From Clostridiales bacterium (GTDB lineage: Bacteria; Bacillota; Clostridia; Christensenellales; UBA1242): 41,775 nucleotides of DNA. The position numbers were made by a program, and so were the translations under genes. Below are positions 7,844-16,746 of the stretch, in pieces. The DNA lies in the NCBI GenBank assembly GCA_015055665.1, contig SVHX01000014.1, positions 1 through 41,775 on the forward strand, in the 5' to 3' direction. Each line of letters begins with the position of its first letter. The stretch's first letter is position 1. The notes under the pieces were generated by a model. That model was not told where the DNA came from. It searched no databases and saw only the letters and a program-made list of their open reading frames with translations.

Positions 7844-10800
7844 TTAGTTCTGAGTATATACAGATTTGTATAGATTGATATAATTCTGAGCAGGTTTCTT
7901 CCATGTAAAGTCTTGTGACATACATATCTTCATCTTCTCTTTCCACTCGGTGTGATTAGAGAAGTCTTTGATTGCTCTTTCTAATTGATATTGTAGATCG
8001 TTAGGGTTGTAGTTGGTAAATGTATAACCATTACCACCACCTTCGCAACCGAAGTCACGGATAGTATCGCGTAATCCGCCTACTTCTCTAACTACTGGAA
8101 CAGAGCCGTAACGAGATGCTATCATCTGGCTTAGTCCGCATGGCTCTACCTTGCTAGGCATTAAGAATATATCACTTGCAGCGTATGCTTTGCGAGCAAT
8201 TTCGTTGCTATATTTGTCTACAAATGCTCTAACCTTGGTAGGGTATCTTTGTTCGAGGTTGTGGAAGAAATCAACGTATTTCTGATCTCCAGTACCAACG
8301 ATAACAAATTGAACGTCTTGTTCTAGGATATTATGGATAACCTTGGTAATAAGGTCAAGACCTTTGTGTCCAACTAGTCTGCTAATAACAGCGATCATTG
8401 GAGTATCTCCATCAACTGGTAGACCTATTTCGTCTTGCCATAATTTCTTATTAAGAACTTTCTCTTCGATACAACCAATATCGTAATTCTTGAATATATT
8501 GGTATCTGTAGCAGGGTTATAGAAGTCGTAGTCAATACCGTTAACAATACCACTAAGTTTGTATTCGTTACGAATAATTATGTGGTGAAGACCTCTAGAG
8601 CAATATGGTTGCTTAAGGTTATCACAATAACTATTAGAAACTGTTGTAAACTTGTCGCTATATTGGATAGCAGCTTTGGTTAAGTTAATATCTCCATTGT
8701 AGTCAAGGTCATTACGGAATCTTGGATCGATACCGAATAAATCTTTAAGATTTTCCATACCATAAACGCCTTGGTACTCTACATTATGAATAGTATAGAT
8801 ATGCTTGATGCGATAGTATCTAAAGTCGCTCCAGTTACCAGTCTTAATATATGTACTAACTAAGCTACTCTGCCAATCGTTACAATGGATGATGTCTGGG
8901 AAGAAGTTGAGATGAGGTAGTGCCTCGACAACTGCTTTGCTAAAGTAAGCAAATCTTTCGCCATCATCATAGTATCCATATAACTTATCTCTCTTGAAGT
9001 ATCTCTCGTTATCGATAAAGTAATATGTTACGCCATCTTTGAAGTATCTAAATAGTCCACAATATTCTTGACGCCAAGATAGGTGTACTGTAAAGTTGCC
9101 TAGATATTCGAACTTATCTCTATATTCAAGTTTGATATTACCATATAGAGGTAGGATAACACGAATATCAATATCGCCTTGTTCTGCAATTGATTTAGGA
9201 AGGCTACCAGCAACATCAGCTAGTCCGCCTGTTGCTATAAATGGTTGGCACTCGCCAGTAACATATAGAACTTTGATACTATTTACCTCTTTGTTAATTT
9301 TTCTTGTTTCCATACCCATTAGAGTATGTATAGTTTCGATCTCTTGTTCGTCAACAACTCTTGGTTGTTCTTCTTTGAGTATTTCGCTTGAAGGTGTTGC
9401 ATTGCCAATAGTCTTGAAGATATTAATATCTCCCATTTCTTTGGATGGAGTATTCTTATCTTCGTAGACAGTCATGTATTCGTCTACAACAGATGCCTTC
9501 TTCTCGTTGTCTTCTGGGCTAAGGTAGAAGCAGTCATCCTTGATTGTCTTAGGAGTTTCTTCTTCCTCTTCCTCTGGCTCAGGTTCTAGGTCTTCTTCGC
9601 TAAGAGCTACATCCTTTCCTAGTAGGTTGTAATTATCAAAGTCTTCTGGAGCAACTGGCTCTGCGTTAATACCAACAGTGCTATCTTCTTCGGGTTGCTC
9701 ATTACTTGGAGTTTCCTCGATTACCTCAGGAGTTTCTTCTTCGCTTTCTTTCTCTATAATTTCTGCGATAAGTTCTTCTGCAACTGCAGTAGCCTTATCT
9801 TCGTCAACCTTAGGTTGTTCTGCAAAGAAGTCTACACTCTCGGTTTCTACTTTGTTACCCTTAAGCTCGTTAACAAGATTTTCTTGTAATCTAGCCATTT
9901 CGTTATAGAATTCTTCACGAGAAATTGTGTCAGATTGTTCTTCTTGAATTATCTCCTCAGTAGATTCTTCTTCCTCTTCTTCAACAGGGATTTCGTTACC
10001 AAATACATCCCATTTGTTTTCTGGAAGGCTAGACATAACAAATGTATTATCCTCGTCATCATTAGCTACAACTGCGTTGTCTGTAGGTAGAGATTGCTCG
10101 TAAATACGCTCGTTATTAACTATATTATTAAACTGCTCTTCGTATACAGTATTTGTATTGTCTGTCTGAACCTCGTCCTCGGTATTAGCAGTAGCTAAGG
10201 TATCTGCAGATTCTTCTTGAGATTCTTCGCTAGACTTCTCTTCTTCTAATGTTGTATTCCAAACACTCTCATAGTCTTCTTGAGTATTAGTGTTGCTAGT
10301 TTCCTCGTTAGCTGGCTCTGGCTCTTCTGCAGTTTCTTGCTCGCTAGAGTCTTCTGCAACTACATCAGTATTGTCGTTAGTTGTTTCTTCCAATTCTTCG
10401 GAGTCGCTATCTGCTGTTATTTCTTCTCTTTCAAGAGTGGCAGAGATTGGCTCTTCCTTGCCAGCAGGGATAATTGGCTCTTCAAAGGTGTTGCTAGATA
10501 TAATGTAATCTTCTAATGTCTTATCTTTGTTAGATAAATCATATAGATTATCTCCATCTATTGCATGAGAATCGTTATCAACATCTTCAGTATTATCAGT
10601 TTCAGACTCTTGAGTAGAATTAGTAGATACTACAAAGTCTTCCTCTTCCTCGATATCTTCTTTAGAGTCTGATTCTATATCATCTTCGGTTGTAACTACA
10701 GCGGATTCTTCTGTGTCTTCTTCGGTAGTAATATCTGTTGTAACTTCTGATTCCTCAGCGATAACTTGAGTATCGTCTTGAGTATTATATTGAGAGTCTT

Positions 10801-12844
10801 CTCTATCAATATCATGATCTACCATATCTGGTCTATCGATAATAGATGTGTATTTCTCGGCAGATTCTGCCATTTCTGGTGTAAATATAGAATTGTCTAC
10901 AGGTGCACTTGGAGTATCTTCGGCACTACCTCTGCGTACTACAAAGTCTTCTTCCTCGTCATCATCTTCTTCAATTCTTTCAACCGGTTGCTCGATAACA
11001 GACTCTTCGGTTGTGTCTATTGATTCCTCTTTGATTTCTTCAGAAATCTCGTTATCTACTACAGTTGATTCGGTAGATTCGTCAGCTGATTCCTCTGTTG
11101 CAATTTCTTGCTCGCTAGAGTCTTCTGCTAGTTCTTCAGTAGATTCTTTGCTTAGATTAGATTCTTCTTCGGCTACGACTTCTTCTACTGGCTCTTCTTC
11201 GGTAGTAGATACTTTGGTGATAGCCTCATCTTCGGTTGCAACTACCTCAGATTCTTCCTCGATAGTTCCCTCGGTTGACTGTTCTTTAATTTCGGATTCT
11301 TCATCTTTCTTGCTAAATAGTAGATTGGATAGTAGAGATTTAATTCTGCTTTCCTTCTTATCTTCTGTATCAGTTGATTCTACTTGAGATTCTACTTGAG
11401 GCTCTTCGTTAGATTGATTATCAGCAGTTTCAGTATTTGATTCGCTTGACTGCTCAGTATCTTCTGATGATGTTTCTTGAGTAGCCTCTACTTGTTCTTC
11501 TACAGTTTCTTCGTTAATATCTTCTTTGATAGTTGTGTCTGATACAGCTGTTTCGTTTTCATTAGATTCTTCTGTATTATTATCTTCAGATTTTTCAGTT
11601 GCAGTAGTATCTGTTGCCTCAGTATCAACCTCGTTGATGTCTGCAGATTCTTCAGTTTCTTTAGCCTCGGAATCTTCGGTAGCAGGTGTTTCCTCTTCAA
11701 CAGCCTCGGTTGTTTCTTCTACTGGAGTTGTTTTCTCTGCTGTATCTTCTGATACAACTTCAGCCATTTCTTCGGTAGTATCTTGTGTTTGTTCGGTTGC
11801 TTCTTCCTCTGCTGGAGTAGGTTCTTCTTCGATACCAAGAAGTTCGTTACGAGTTGTCATCTCACCGCTAAAGATAGCTGCGTAGTCAACTGGCTCGTTG
11901 TTGGTTTCTGGTTTCTTTTCTTCTACAAATCCAGATGCTTCTTCGGCGTTGTATTTATTAATCTTCTCTTGTTTGCGACGGTAATACTCAGCAATCTTGC
12001 GATCTAGATCTTGGTTGCCTGTTTCTAGCTCAAATGTGCTATCGTTAGGACGCTTCTCTTCGCGAGCTACTGATACAGGATTCTTCTTATTCTCAAGGTT
12101 AGTAAGTATCTGGTTAAGCTCGCCAGCAAGTTTTGCGTTCTTCTCTGCCACGTTAACTTTAGGCTGAGATTCGGTTTCTTCCTCTTCGGATACCTCTTCG
12201 GTATTCTCGTAAGAACTGCTTAGAGATCCGGTAAATAACTGCTCGTATTCTTGTTGCTCACGAGTGATTTCCGAATTAATTTTCTGAGCTTCCTTCTTGG
12301 CCCTTAGTTCTTTTAGGCTATTCTGAGTAGCAGAAAGTTCTTCATCATCATGCATATATTCGCTGATGTCTGTTCCGCCACTAAATAGACTTTCTTTAAG
12401 TGCTTGATATAGTGGAGAATTAGGATCGATATCACTAGGAGTAGCAGTTGTAGCAGGTTTCTTAGGTGCAGGTTTCTTAACCTCGATTTCCTCTTCCTTA
12501 GTTTTTTTAGTTTCCTTCTTAGGAGCGGCTTTCTTTGTTGTGGTTTTCTTAGTTGTTGTTTTCTTATCTTCAGATTTTTTTGCAGTAGATTTTTTGGTAG
12601 TCTTGGTTGTTTTCTTCTTATTAAGGAGATTGCCAATTGCACTATCCTCACCAAAAGCTGAGGAGGTCTTGCTTGTCCTTCTCTTCTTAGGCTCATCTAC
12701 AATATCGTATTCTACTGGAGTATATTCTTCCTCAACCTCTTCTACTGGTTCTGGACGAACAACTCTCCTTCGTGGAGTAGATGGAGTATCGAATTTTTTG
12801 GTACGATTAACTATGTCCATTAGATCGTTATAAGTTTTATCCAT
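7844..12844 (-). CDS. glgA: Glycogen synthase with giant disordered N-terminal extension
   Basis: A 1,666-residue protein. About residues 1188-1666 are a full GT5 glycogen synthase that extends alpha-1,4-glucan from ADP-glucose: ATGGLADVAGSLP near its start, HCNDWQSSL, TVSNSY, and SKVEPCGLSQ with REVGGLRDT near the end. The preceding 1,185 residues are unprecedented in my knowledge of this family. Residues 74-131 are Lys/Thr/Ala-rich and histone-tail-like. Residues 140-330 have mixed charge with three [LI]F[ST]G motifs (153, 203, 324). Residues 335 to about 1180 are dominated by Glu, Thr and Ser with few aromatics. The frame is open for 5 kb with no good ribosome binding site before the enzyme domain, so a true fusion is likely. 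The KTGGL lysine that binds ADP-glucose in E. coli GlgA is Ala here. It sits 4 bases after glgB. Confidence 0.93.
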   Translation of the reverse strand: MDKTYNDLMDIVNRTKKFDTPSTPRRRVVRPEPVEEVEEEYTPVEYDIVDEPKKRRTSKTSSAFGEDSAIGNLLNKKKTTKTTKKSTAKKSEDKKTTTKKTTTKKAAPKKETKKTKEEEIEVKKPAPKKPATTATPSDIDPNSPLYQALKESLFSGGTDISEYMHDDEELSATQNSLKELRAKKEAQKINSEITREQQEYEQLFTGSLSSSYENTEEVSEEEETESQPKVNVAEKNAKLAGELNQILTNLENKKNPVSVAREEKRPNDSTFELETGNQDLDRKIAEYYRRKQEKINKYNAEEASGFVEEKKPETNNEPVDYAAIFSGEMTTRNELLGIEEEPTPAEEEATEQTQDTTEEMAEVVSEDTAEKTTPVEETTEAVEEETPATEDSEAKETEESADINEVDTEATDTTATEKSEDNNTEESNENETAVSDTTIKEDINEETVEEQVEATQETSSEDTEQSSESNTETADNQSNEEPQVESQVESTDTEDKKESRIKSLLSNLLFSKKDEESEIKEQSTEGTIEEESEVVATEDEAITKVSTTEEEPVEEVVAEEESNLSKESTEELAEDSSEQEIATEESADESTESTVVDNEISEEIKEESIDTTEESVIEQPVERIEEDDDEEEDFVVRRGSAEDTPSAPVDNSIFTPEMAESAEKYTSIIDRPDMVDHDIDREDSQYNTQDDTQVIAEESEVTTDITTEEDTEESAVVTTEDDIESDSKEDIEEEEDFVVSTNSTQESETDNTEDVDNDSHAIDGDNLYDLSNKDKTLEDYIISSNTFEEPIIPAGKEEPISATLEREEITADSDSEELEETTNDNTDVVAEDSSEQETAEEPEPANEETSNTNTQEDYESVWNTTLEEEKSSEESQEESADTLATANTEDEVQTDNTNTVYEEQFNNIVNNERIYEQSLPTDNAVVANDDEDNTFVMSSLPENKWDVFGNEIPVEEEEEESTEEIIQEEQSDTISREEFYNEMARLQENLVNELKGNKVETESVDFFAEQPKVDEDKATAVAEELIAEIIEKESEEETPEVIEETPSNEQPEEDSTVGINAEPVAPEDFDNYNLLGKDVALSEEDLEPEPEEEEEETPKTIKDDCFYLSPEDNEKKASVVDEYMTVYEDKNTPSKEMGDINIFKTIGNATPSSEILKEEQPRVVDEQEIETIHTLMGMETRKINKEVNSIKVLYVTGECQPFIATGGLADVAGSLPKSIAEQGDIDIRVILPLYGNIKLEYRDKFEYLGNFTVHLSWRQEYCGLFRYFKDGVTYYFIDNERYFKRDKLYGYYDDGERFAYFSKAVVEALPHLNFFPDIIHCNDWQSSLVSTYIKTGNWSDFRYYRIKHIYTIHNVEYQGVYGMENLKDLFGIDPRFRNDLDYNGDINLTKAAIQYSDKFTTVSNSYCDNLKQPYCSRGLHHIIIRNEYKLSGIVNGIDYDFYNPATDTNIFKNYDIGCIEEKVLNKKLWQDEIGLPVDGDTPMIAVISRLVGHKGLDLITKVIHNILEQDVQFVIVGTGDQKYVDFFHNLEQRYPTKVRAFVDKYSNEIARKAYAASDIFLMPSKVEPCGLSQMIASRYGSVPVVREVGGLRDTIRDFGCEGGGNGYTFTNYNPNDLQYQLERAIKDFSNHTEWKEKMKICMSQDFTWKKPAQNYINLYKSVYTQN

Positions 12845-12848
12845 AATT

Positions 12849-14744
12849 TTACGCCAACCTTATATCTTTAGATTTTTTTCGTAAGAAAACACCGCTAAAT
12901 GCAGGAATTGTCATGCTAAGTTTGTATTTTTTGCCTCTGAATTGTTCTTTGGTAGCTTTTAATTTGCCATTAGTAATACCGCTACCGCCCCACTCTGTGT
13001 TGTCAGTTGTGAATACCTCTTCCCAATCGGGCGAGTCTACGCCAAAGCAGTAGTTTTCGCGAGTAACTGGTGAGAAGTTAACAGCATATATAAGCTCGCC
13101 ACCCTTATTATCCATACGCCTCATCACAAGGATATTCTGCAAATTATCATCAGGAACTATCCAATCAAAGCCCTTCCATGAGAAGTCTTCTTCGAATAGT
13201 TCGGGACTAGTAAGATAGAATTGGTTAAGAGCTTTGACAAAGTTATGCATATTTCTGTGACTATCATATTCTAGCAAGCAGAAGTCAATGCCAGCTTGAT
13301 AATCCCACTCTTTGAATTGTGCAAATTCTGTACCCATAAATGTAAGCTTTTTGCCAGGGTGTGCCATCATGTAACTGAGGTATGCACGCATTGATTTGAA
13401 CTTATCATCATACTCGCCAAACATTTTGTTAAGAAGTGAGCATTTGCCATACACCACTTCGTCATGCGAGATAGGAAGAACAAAGTTTTCGCTAAACGCA
13501 TAGAACATAGAAAATGTTAGCTTGTTGTGAATAGATTTTCGGAAGAACGGATCGGTCTTGATATACTCTAAACTATCGTTCATCCAACCAATGTTCCACT
13601 TGAAGTTAAATCCTAGACCGCCCATTTGAGGAGGCTTGGTAACCATTGGCCAAGCAGTGCTTTCCTCTGCTATCATCATTATATCTGAGTGACGGCTAAG
13701 CACTGCAGAATTTAACTTTTGCAAGAACGCTACAGCCTCGATATTCTTATTATCGCCATACTCGTTAGGTATCCACTCGCCATCTCTCTTGTCATAATCA
13801 AGATATAACATAGATGCAACTGCGTCAACTCTTAGTCCGTCTATATGGTATTTGTCTACAAACAACATAGCTGATGATATCAAGAAACTTTGGACTTCGC
13901 CTCTGCCGTAGTCAAATCTTCTAGTACCCCAGCTCTTGTGTTCTTTGCGATCCCAGCCTTGATTCTCGTACAGGCAAGTTCCATCAAATTCAATTAAACC
14001 ATGAGCGTCTTTAGGGAAATGTGCAGGAACCCAATCGAGGATTACTCCAAGACCACTTTCGTGACATTTGTCTACAAAGTACATGAAATCGTGAGGAGTA
14101 CCGAATCTAGAAGTTGGAGAGAAGTATCCAGTAACCTGATATCCCCAAGATCCATCAAAGGGATACTCGGTAATAGGCATAAGCTCGATATGAGTGTATC
14201 CCATATTAACTACATAAGGTACGAGTTCATCTGCCAATTGGTGATATGTATAATAACTGCAATCGTCAATGTTTTTCTTCCAGCTACCAAGGTTAACTTC
14301 GTAGATATTCATAGGGCTAGTATAATGGTTTTTCGACCTGCGGTATTCCATATATCCTTGGTCGTGCCAATCGTATCCTTCGATATCGAATACCTTTGAT
14401 GCAGTATTACCATTGGTTTCGTTAAGAAATGCGTATGGGTCAGCCTTTAGTCTAGCGAATCCTTTTTTGTCGCATATCTCAAATTTGTAGTTATCCATTG
14501 GCTTGGCATTAGGAACAAATACTTCCCAGATACCATCTTTGTTAATCTTGTTGCATACATGAGCCGTGTTGTTCCATCCGTTAAAGTCGCCAAGTACAGA
14601 TACTTTGCTAGCGTTAGGTGCCCAAGTACGGAATATATAACCTGTTTGGTCGCCTTCGGTATGAGGGTGTGCTCCTAGAAATTCGTATGCTTGATAATAT
14701 GTACCTTGGTGAAATAGGTATAATTGATCGTTCTTATTTTTCAT
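12849..14744 (-). CDS. glgB: 1,4-alpha-glucan branching enzyme
   Basis: A 631-residue GH13 enzyme that cuts an alpha-1,4 chain and rejoins it as an alpha-1,6 branch, giving glycogen its branched form. The N-terminal CBM48-type module (about residues 15-110) carries FRTWAPNASKVSVLGDFNGW. The catalytic regions are GVILDWVPAHFP, GLRVDAVASM (nucleophile D307), AEEST (first Glu at 360) and LPISHDEVVYGK. The C-terminal beta domain carries GGELIYAVNFSP. Length fits the shorter GlgB class, with one N-terminal module. It is the second gene of the operon, 37 bases after malQ and 4 bases before glgA, so translation of the two is probably coupled. No unusual residues noticed. Confidence 0.96.
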   Translation of the reverse strand: MKNKNDQLYLFHQGTYYQAYEFLGAHPHTEGDQTGYIFRTWAPNASKVSVLGDFNGWNNTAHVCNKINKDGIWEVFVPNAKPMDNYKFEICDKKGFARLKADPYAFLNETNGNTASKVFDIEGYDWHDQGYMEYRRSKNHYTSPMNIYEVNLGSWKKNIDDCSYYTYHQLADELVPYVVNMGYTHIELMPITEYPFDGSWGYQVTGYFSPTSRFGTPHDFMYFVDKCHESGLGVILDWVPAHFPKDAHGLIEFDGTCLYENQGWDRKEHKSWGTRRFDYGRGEVQSFLISSAMLFVDKYHIDGLRVDAVASMLYLDYDKRDGEWIPNEYGDNKNIEAVAFLQKLNSAVLSRHSDIMMIAEESTAWPMVTKPPQMGGLGFNFKWNIGWMNDSLEYIKTDPFFRKSIHNKLTFSMFYAFSENFVLPISHDEVVYGKCSLLNKMFGEYDDKFKSMRAYLSYMMAHPGKKLTFMGTEFAQFKEWDYQAGIDFCLLEYDSHRNMHNFVKALNQFYLTSPELFEEDFSWKGFDWIVPDDNLQNILVMRRMDNKGGELIYAVNFSPVTRENYCFGVDSPDWEEVFTTDNTEWGGSGITNGKLKATKEQFRGKKYKLSMTIPAFSGVFLRKKSKDIRLA

Positions 14745-14781
14745 TTTTCCATTTCTCTCTTAATTAATTTTTCTGTGTTTG

Positions 14782-16296
14782 TTATAGCCTACCGTATGTG
14801 TAAGCGAGATCTGCGTAATACGAACAAATTTCTCTACTAGGCATCTCGTTCATCTGCCATAACCAATTGTTCTCGGTCGTACCAGGGATATTCATACGGC
14901 AATCAGAGCCTAGTTTAAGTATATCTTGCATTGTAATAATAATCATGCAAGCATTGCTCTGATACATAGCGATTATTGATTGATCAATAACTGCATCATT
15001 GCCCCACTCTAGAGGCATACGTAGATATTTTTTTATTCGGTTAAGGTGTTCCCAGCTACCGATATTATCTAGCATACCTTTGTATGTGTCGTTATCGTGT
15101 GTACCTAGATAACCAACGCTATCCTTGCCCCAGTGATGAGGCTTGTACATATCATCACAGTCACCATGGAAGGCGTATTGCAATAACTTAAGTCCTGGGA
15201 TATTAAATTTCTCACGGAGTTTAACAACCTCTGGAGTGATCATGCCAAGGTCCTCGGCAATGATAGGAGCTTTGAGCTTGCTAGTAATTGCACTAAGAAG
15301 CTTGTCCCCCTCGCCTTTGACCCATTTACCATTTTTGGCAGTCTTGCTATTTGCAGGAATACTGTAATAATTACCAAAAGCTACGAAGTGATCGATCCTT
15401 ATATAATCAACAAGTTCTTCGGCTCTTGTGAATCTACTTGTCATGTACTTGTATTTGTCCAAAGCCATTGACTTAAAGTCGTATATTGGATTGCCCCACA
15501 GTTGCCCATCTGCATTAAAACAATCAGGTGGGATACCTGCTATTTCGCCCTTGGTAGTGCTGGTAGCTAATTTCCAATTTTTTGGATTGCTCCATACGTC
15601 TGCACTATCCATGCAAACATAATAAGGAACGTCACCAAATATCTTAATGCCCCTGGACTTGGCGTAATTATGAATATTTTCCCATTGATTGCTTGCGACA
15701 AATTGTAGGAATTTGACTTTGTCTATTTCTCTAGCGTACTTATCGCGGAACTCAGTAAGTGCAACTTTATTCCTATCGCGTAGTTTAACAGGGAATTCCT
15801 GCCAAGACACATGATTGTGTTTGCTTTTAATAACCTTGTATAGAGCGTAATCATCTAGCCAATAAGAATTCTTCTTGTCAAATTCGGTTCGTGGAGATGA
15901 CGCACTAAACTTATCGTAAATGAGGTCAAGTGCCTTGTCTAACTTGTCTTGCTCGCTATAGACAGGTTGTGATTTGTCAAATCCAAAGCTAGCAATCTCT
16001 TCTGCACTAAGAAACTCGGATATATCAATCAAATACGGATTAATAGCAAAGCTGGAGTGAGCATTGTAAGGACATCCGCCGTATCCACAATCAACTAGAG
16101 GCAATATCTGCCATGTGCGGAATCCGCTGTCGTATAACCAGTCGATAAATCTATGGCACTCGCTCGAAAAACAACCTAACCTGTATTCGTTAGGTAAGCT
16201 GGTGATATGTAATAATACTCCGCTATTGCGATTAATGTTTTCCATTTTTGTGTTGATTCCCATTTTTCTTTTTTCTATTATAGTTTGTGCAATCAT
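14782..16296 (-). CDS. malQ: 4-alpha-glucanotransferase (amylomaltase)
   Basis: A GH77 enzyme of up to 504 residues that transfers maltosyl and longer glucans between dextrins. Family landmarks are SGVLLHITSLP near the N-terminus, GDVPYYVCMDSADVW, DYIRIDHFVAFGNYY (catalytic Asp), IIAEDLGMITPEV (catalytic Glu) and YLGTHDNDTYKGM (third acidic residue). Three in-frame ATGs compete (16296, 16263, 16245). Homologues normally begin a few residues before SGVLLH, which favours 16245, but no strong ribosome binding site decides. It is the first gene of the glycogen operon, divergent from mnmE. In this setting it would recycle short dextrins left by GlgP back into chains that GlgP or GlgB can use. Confidence 0.93.
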   Translation of the reverse strand: MIAQTIIEKRKMGINTKMENINRNSGVLLHITSLPNEYRLGCFSSECHRFIDWLYDSGFRTWQILPLVDCGYGGCPYNAHSSFAINPYLIDISEFLSAEEIASFGFDKSQPVYSEQDKLDKALDLIYDKFSASSPRTEFDKKNSYWLDDYALYKVIKSKHNHVSWQEFPVKLRDRNKVALTEFRDKYAREIDKVKFLQFVASNQWENIHNYAKSRGIKIFGDVPYYVCMDSADVWSNPKNWKLATSTTKGEIAGIPPDCFNADGQLWGNPIYDFKSMALDKYKYMTSRFTRAEELVDYIRIDHFVAFGNYYSIPANSKTAKNGKWVKGEGDKLLSAITSKLKAPIIAEDLGMITPEVVKLREKFNIPGLKLLQYAFHGDCDDMYKPHHWGKDSVGYLGTHDNDTYKGMLDNIGSWEHLNRIKKYLRMPLEWGNDAVIDQSIIAMYQSNACMIIITMQDILKLGSDCRMNIPGTTENNWLWQMNEMPSREICSYYADLAYTYGRL

Positions 16297-16642
16297 AGGT
16301 CAAAACTTGTATCTCGCACGCACGCATTATAATATAATAATTAATAATATTTTATCATAACTTTATAACATATCAAAACAAATTACAGTGATTTTCGACA
16401 AAAAAGCAAATACTTTGGTTATTGTTTTATAACTGGCAAATAATTATAAAATAATAACTGTGTGTATCAAATATGTGGTATTCTGACATTGCTGGTTGCG
16501 TAATATTTTGTCGATATAATTGCTGTTGATTATTTAACCCTTGATGTGTTATAATTGTTCATCCTGTTATAATTGCTTTGTGGGGATTTTGCAATAACAT
16601 TGGTTTTAAAGAAAATTAATATATTTTTTTTGAAAAAGGGTA
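16297..16642. other. Divergent intergenic region malQ / mnmE
   Basis: AT-rich, with no ORF or RNA gene seen. On the minus strand a TATAAT (16329-16324) lies about 30 bases before the malQ reading frame, or about 80 before the preferred start, with only a weak -35, so it is a possible operon promoter. I see no catabolite-response-element palindrome that I would stand by. Confidence 0.4.
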
Positions 16643-16670
16643 TTCACATTTGAGTATTTTGTGATAGAAT
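16643..16670 (+). promoter_or_regulatory. Promoter for mnmE-mnmG
   Basis: TTCACA, a 16-base spacer and TAGAAT lie 77 bases upstream of the mnmE start. Confidence 0.65.
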
Positions 16671-16746
16671 ATATGTAGCTATAATAACTAAGATTTTTAG
16701 ATAGTTAGTTATTTTATCTTGTGTAATTGTATCATGGGAGGTAGTG

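Noticed and set aside
9678..12833. Long Ser- and Leu-rich reading frames opposite the glgA extension
   Set aside because: They are complements of repetitive Glu/Thr/Lys codons, with no ribosome binding sites; shadows of the sense gene.
16297..16743. Catabolite-response element controlling the glycogen operon
   Set aside because: No palindrome close enough to the CcpA consensus could be identified by eye.
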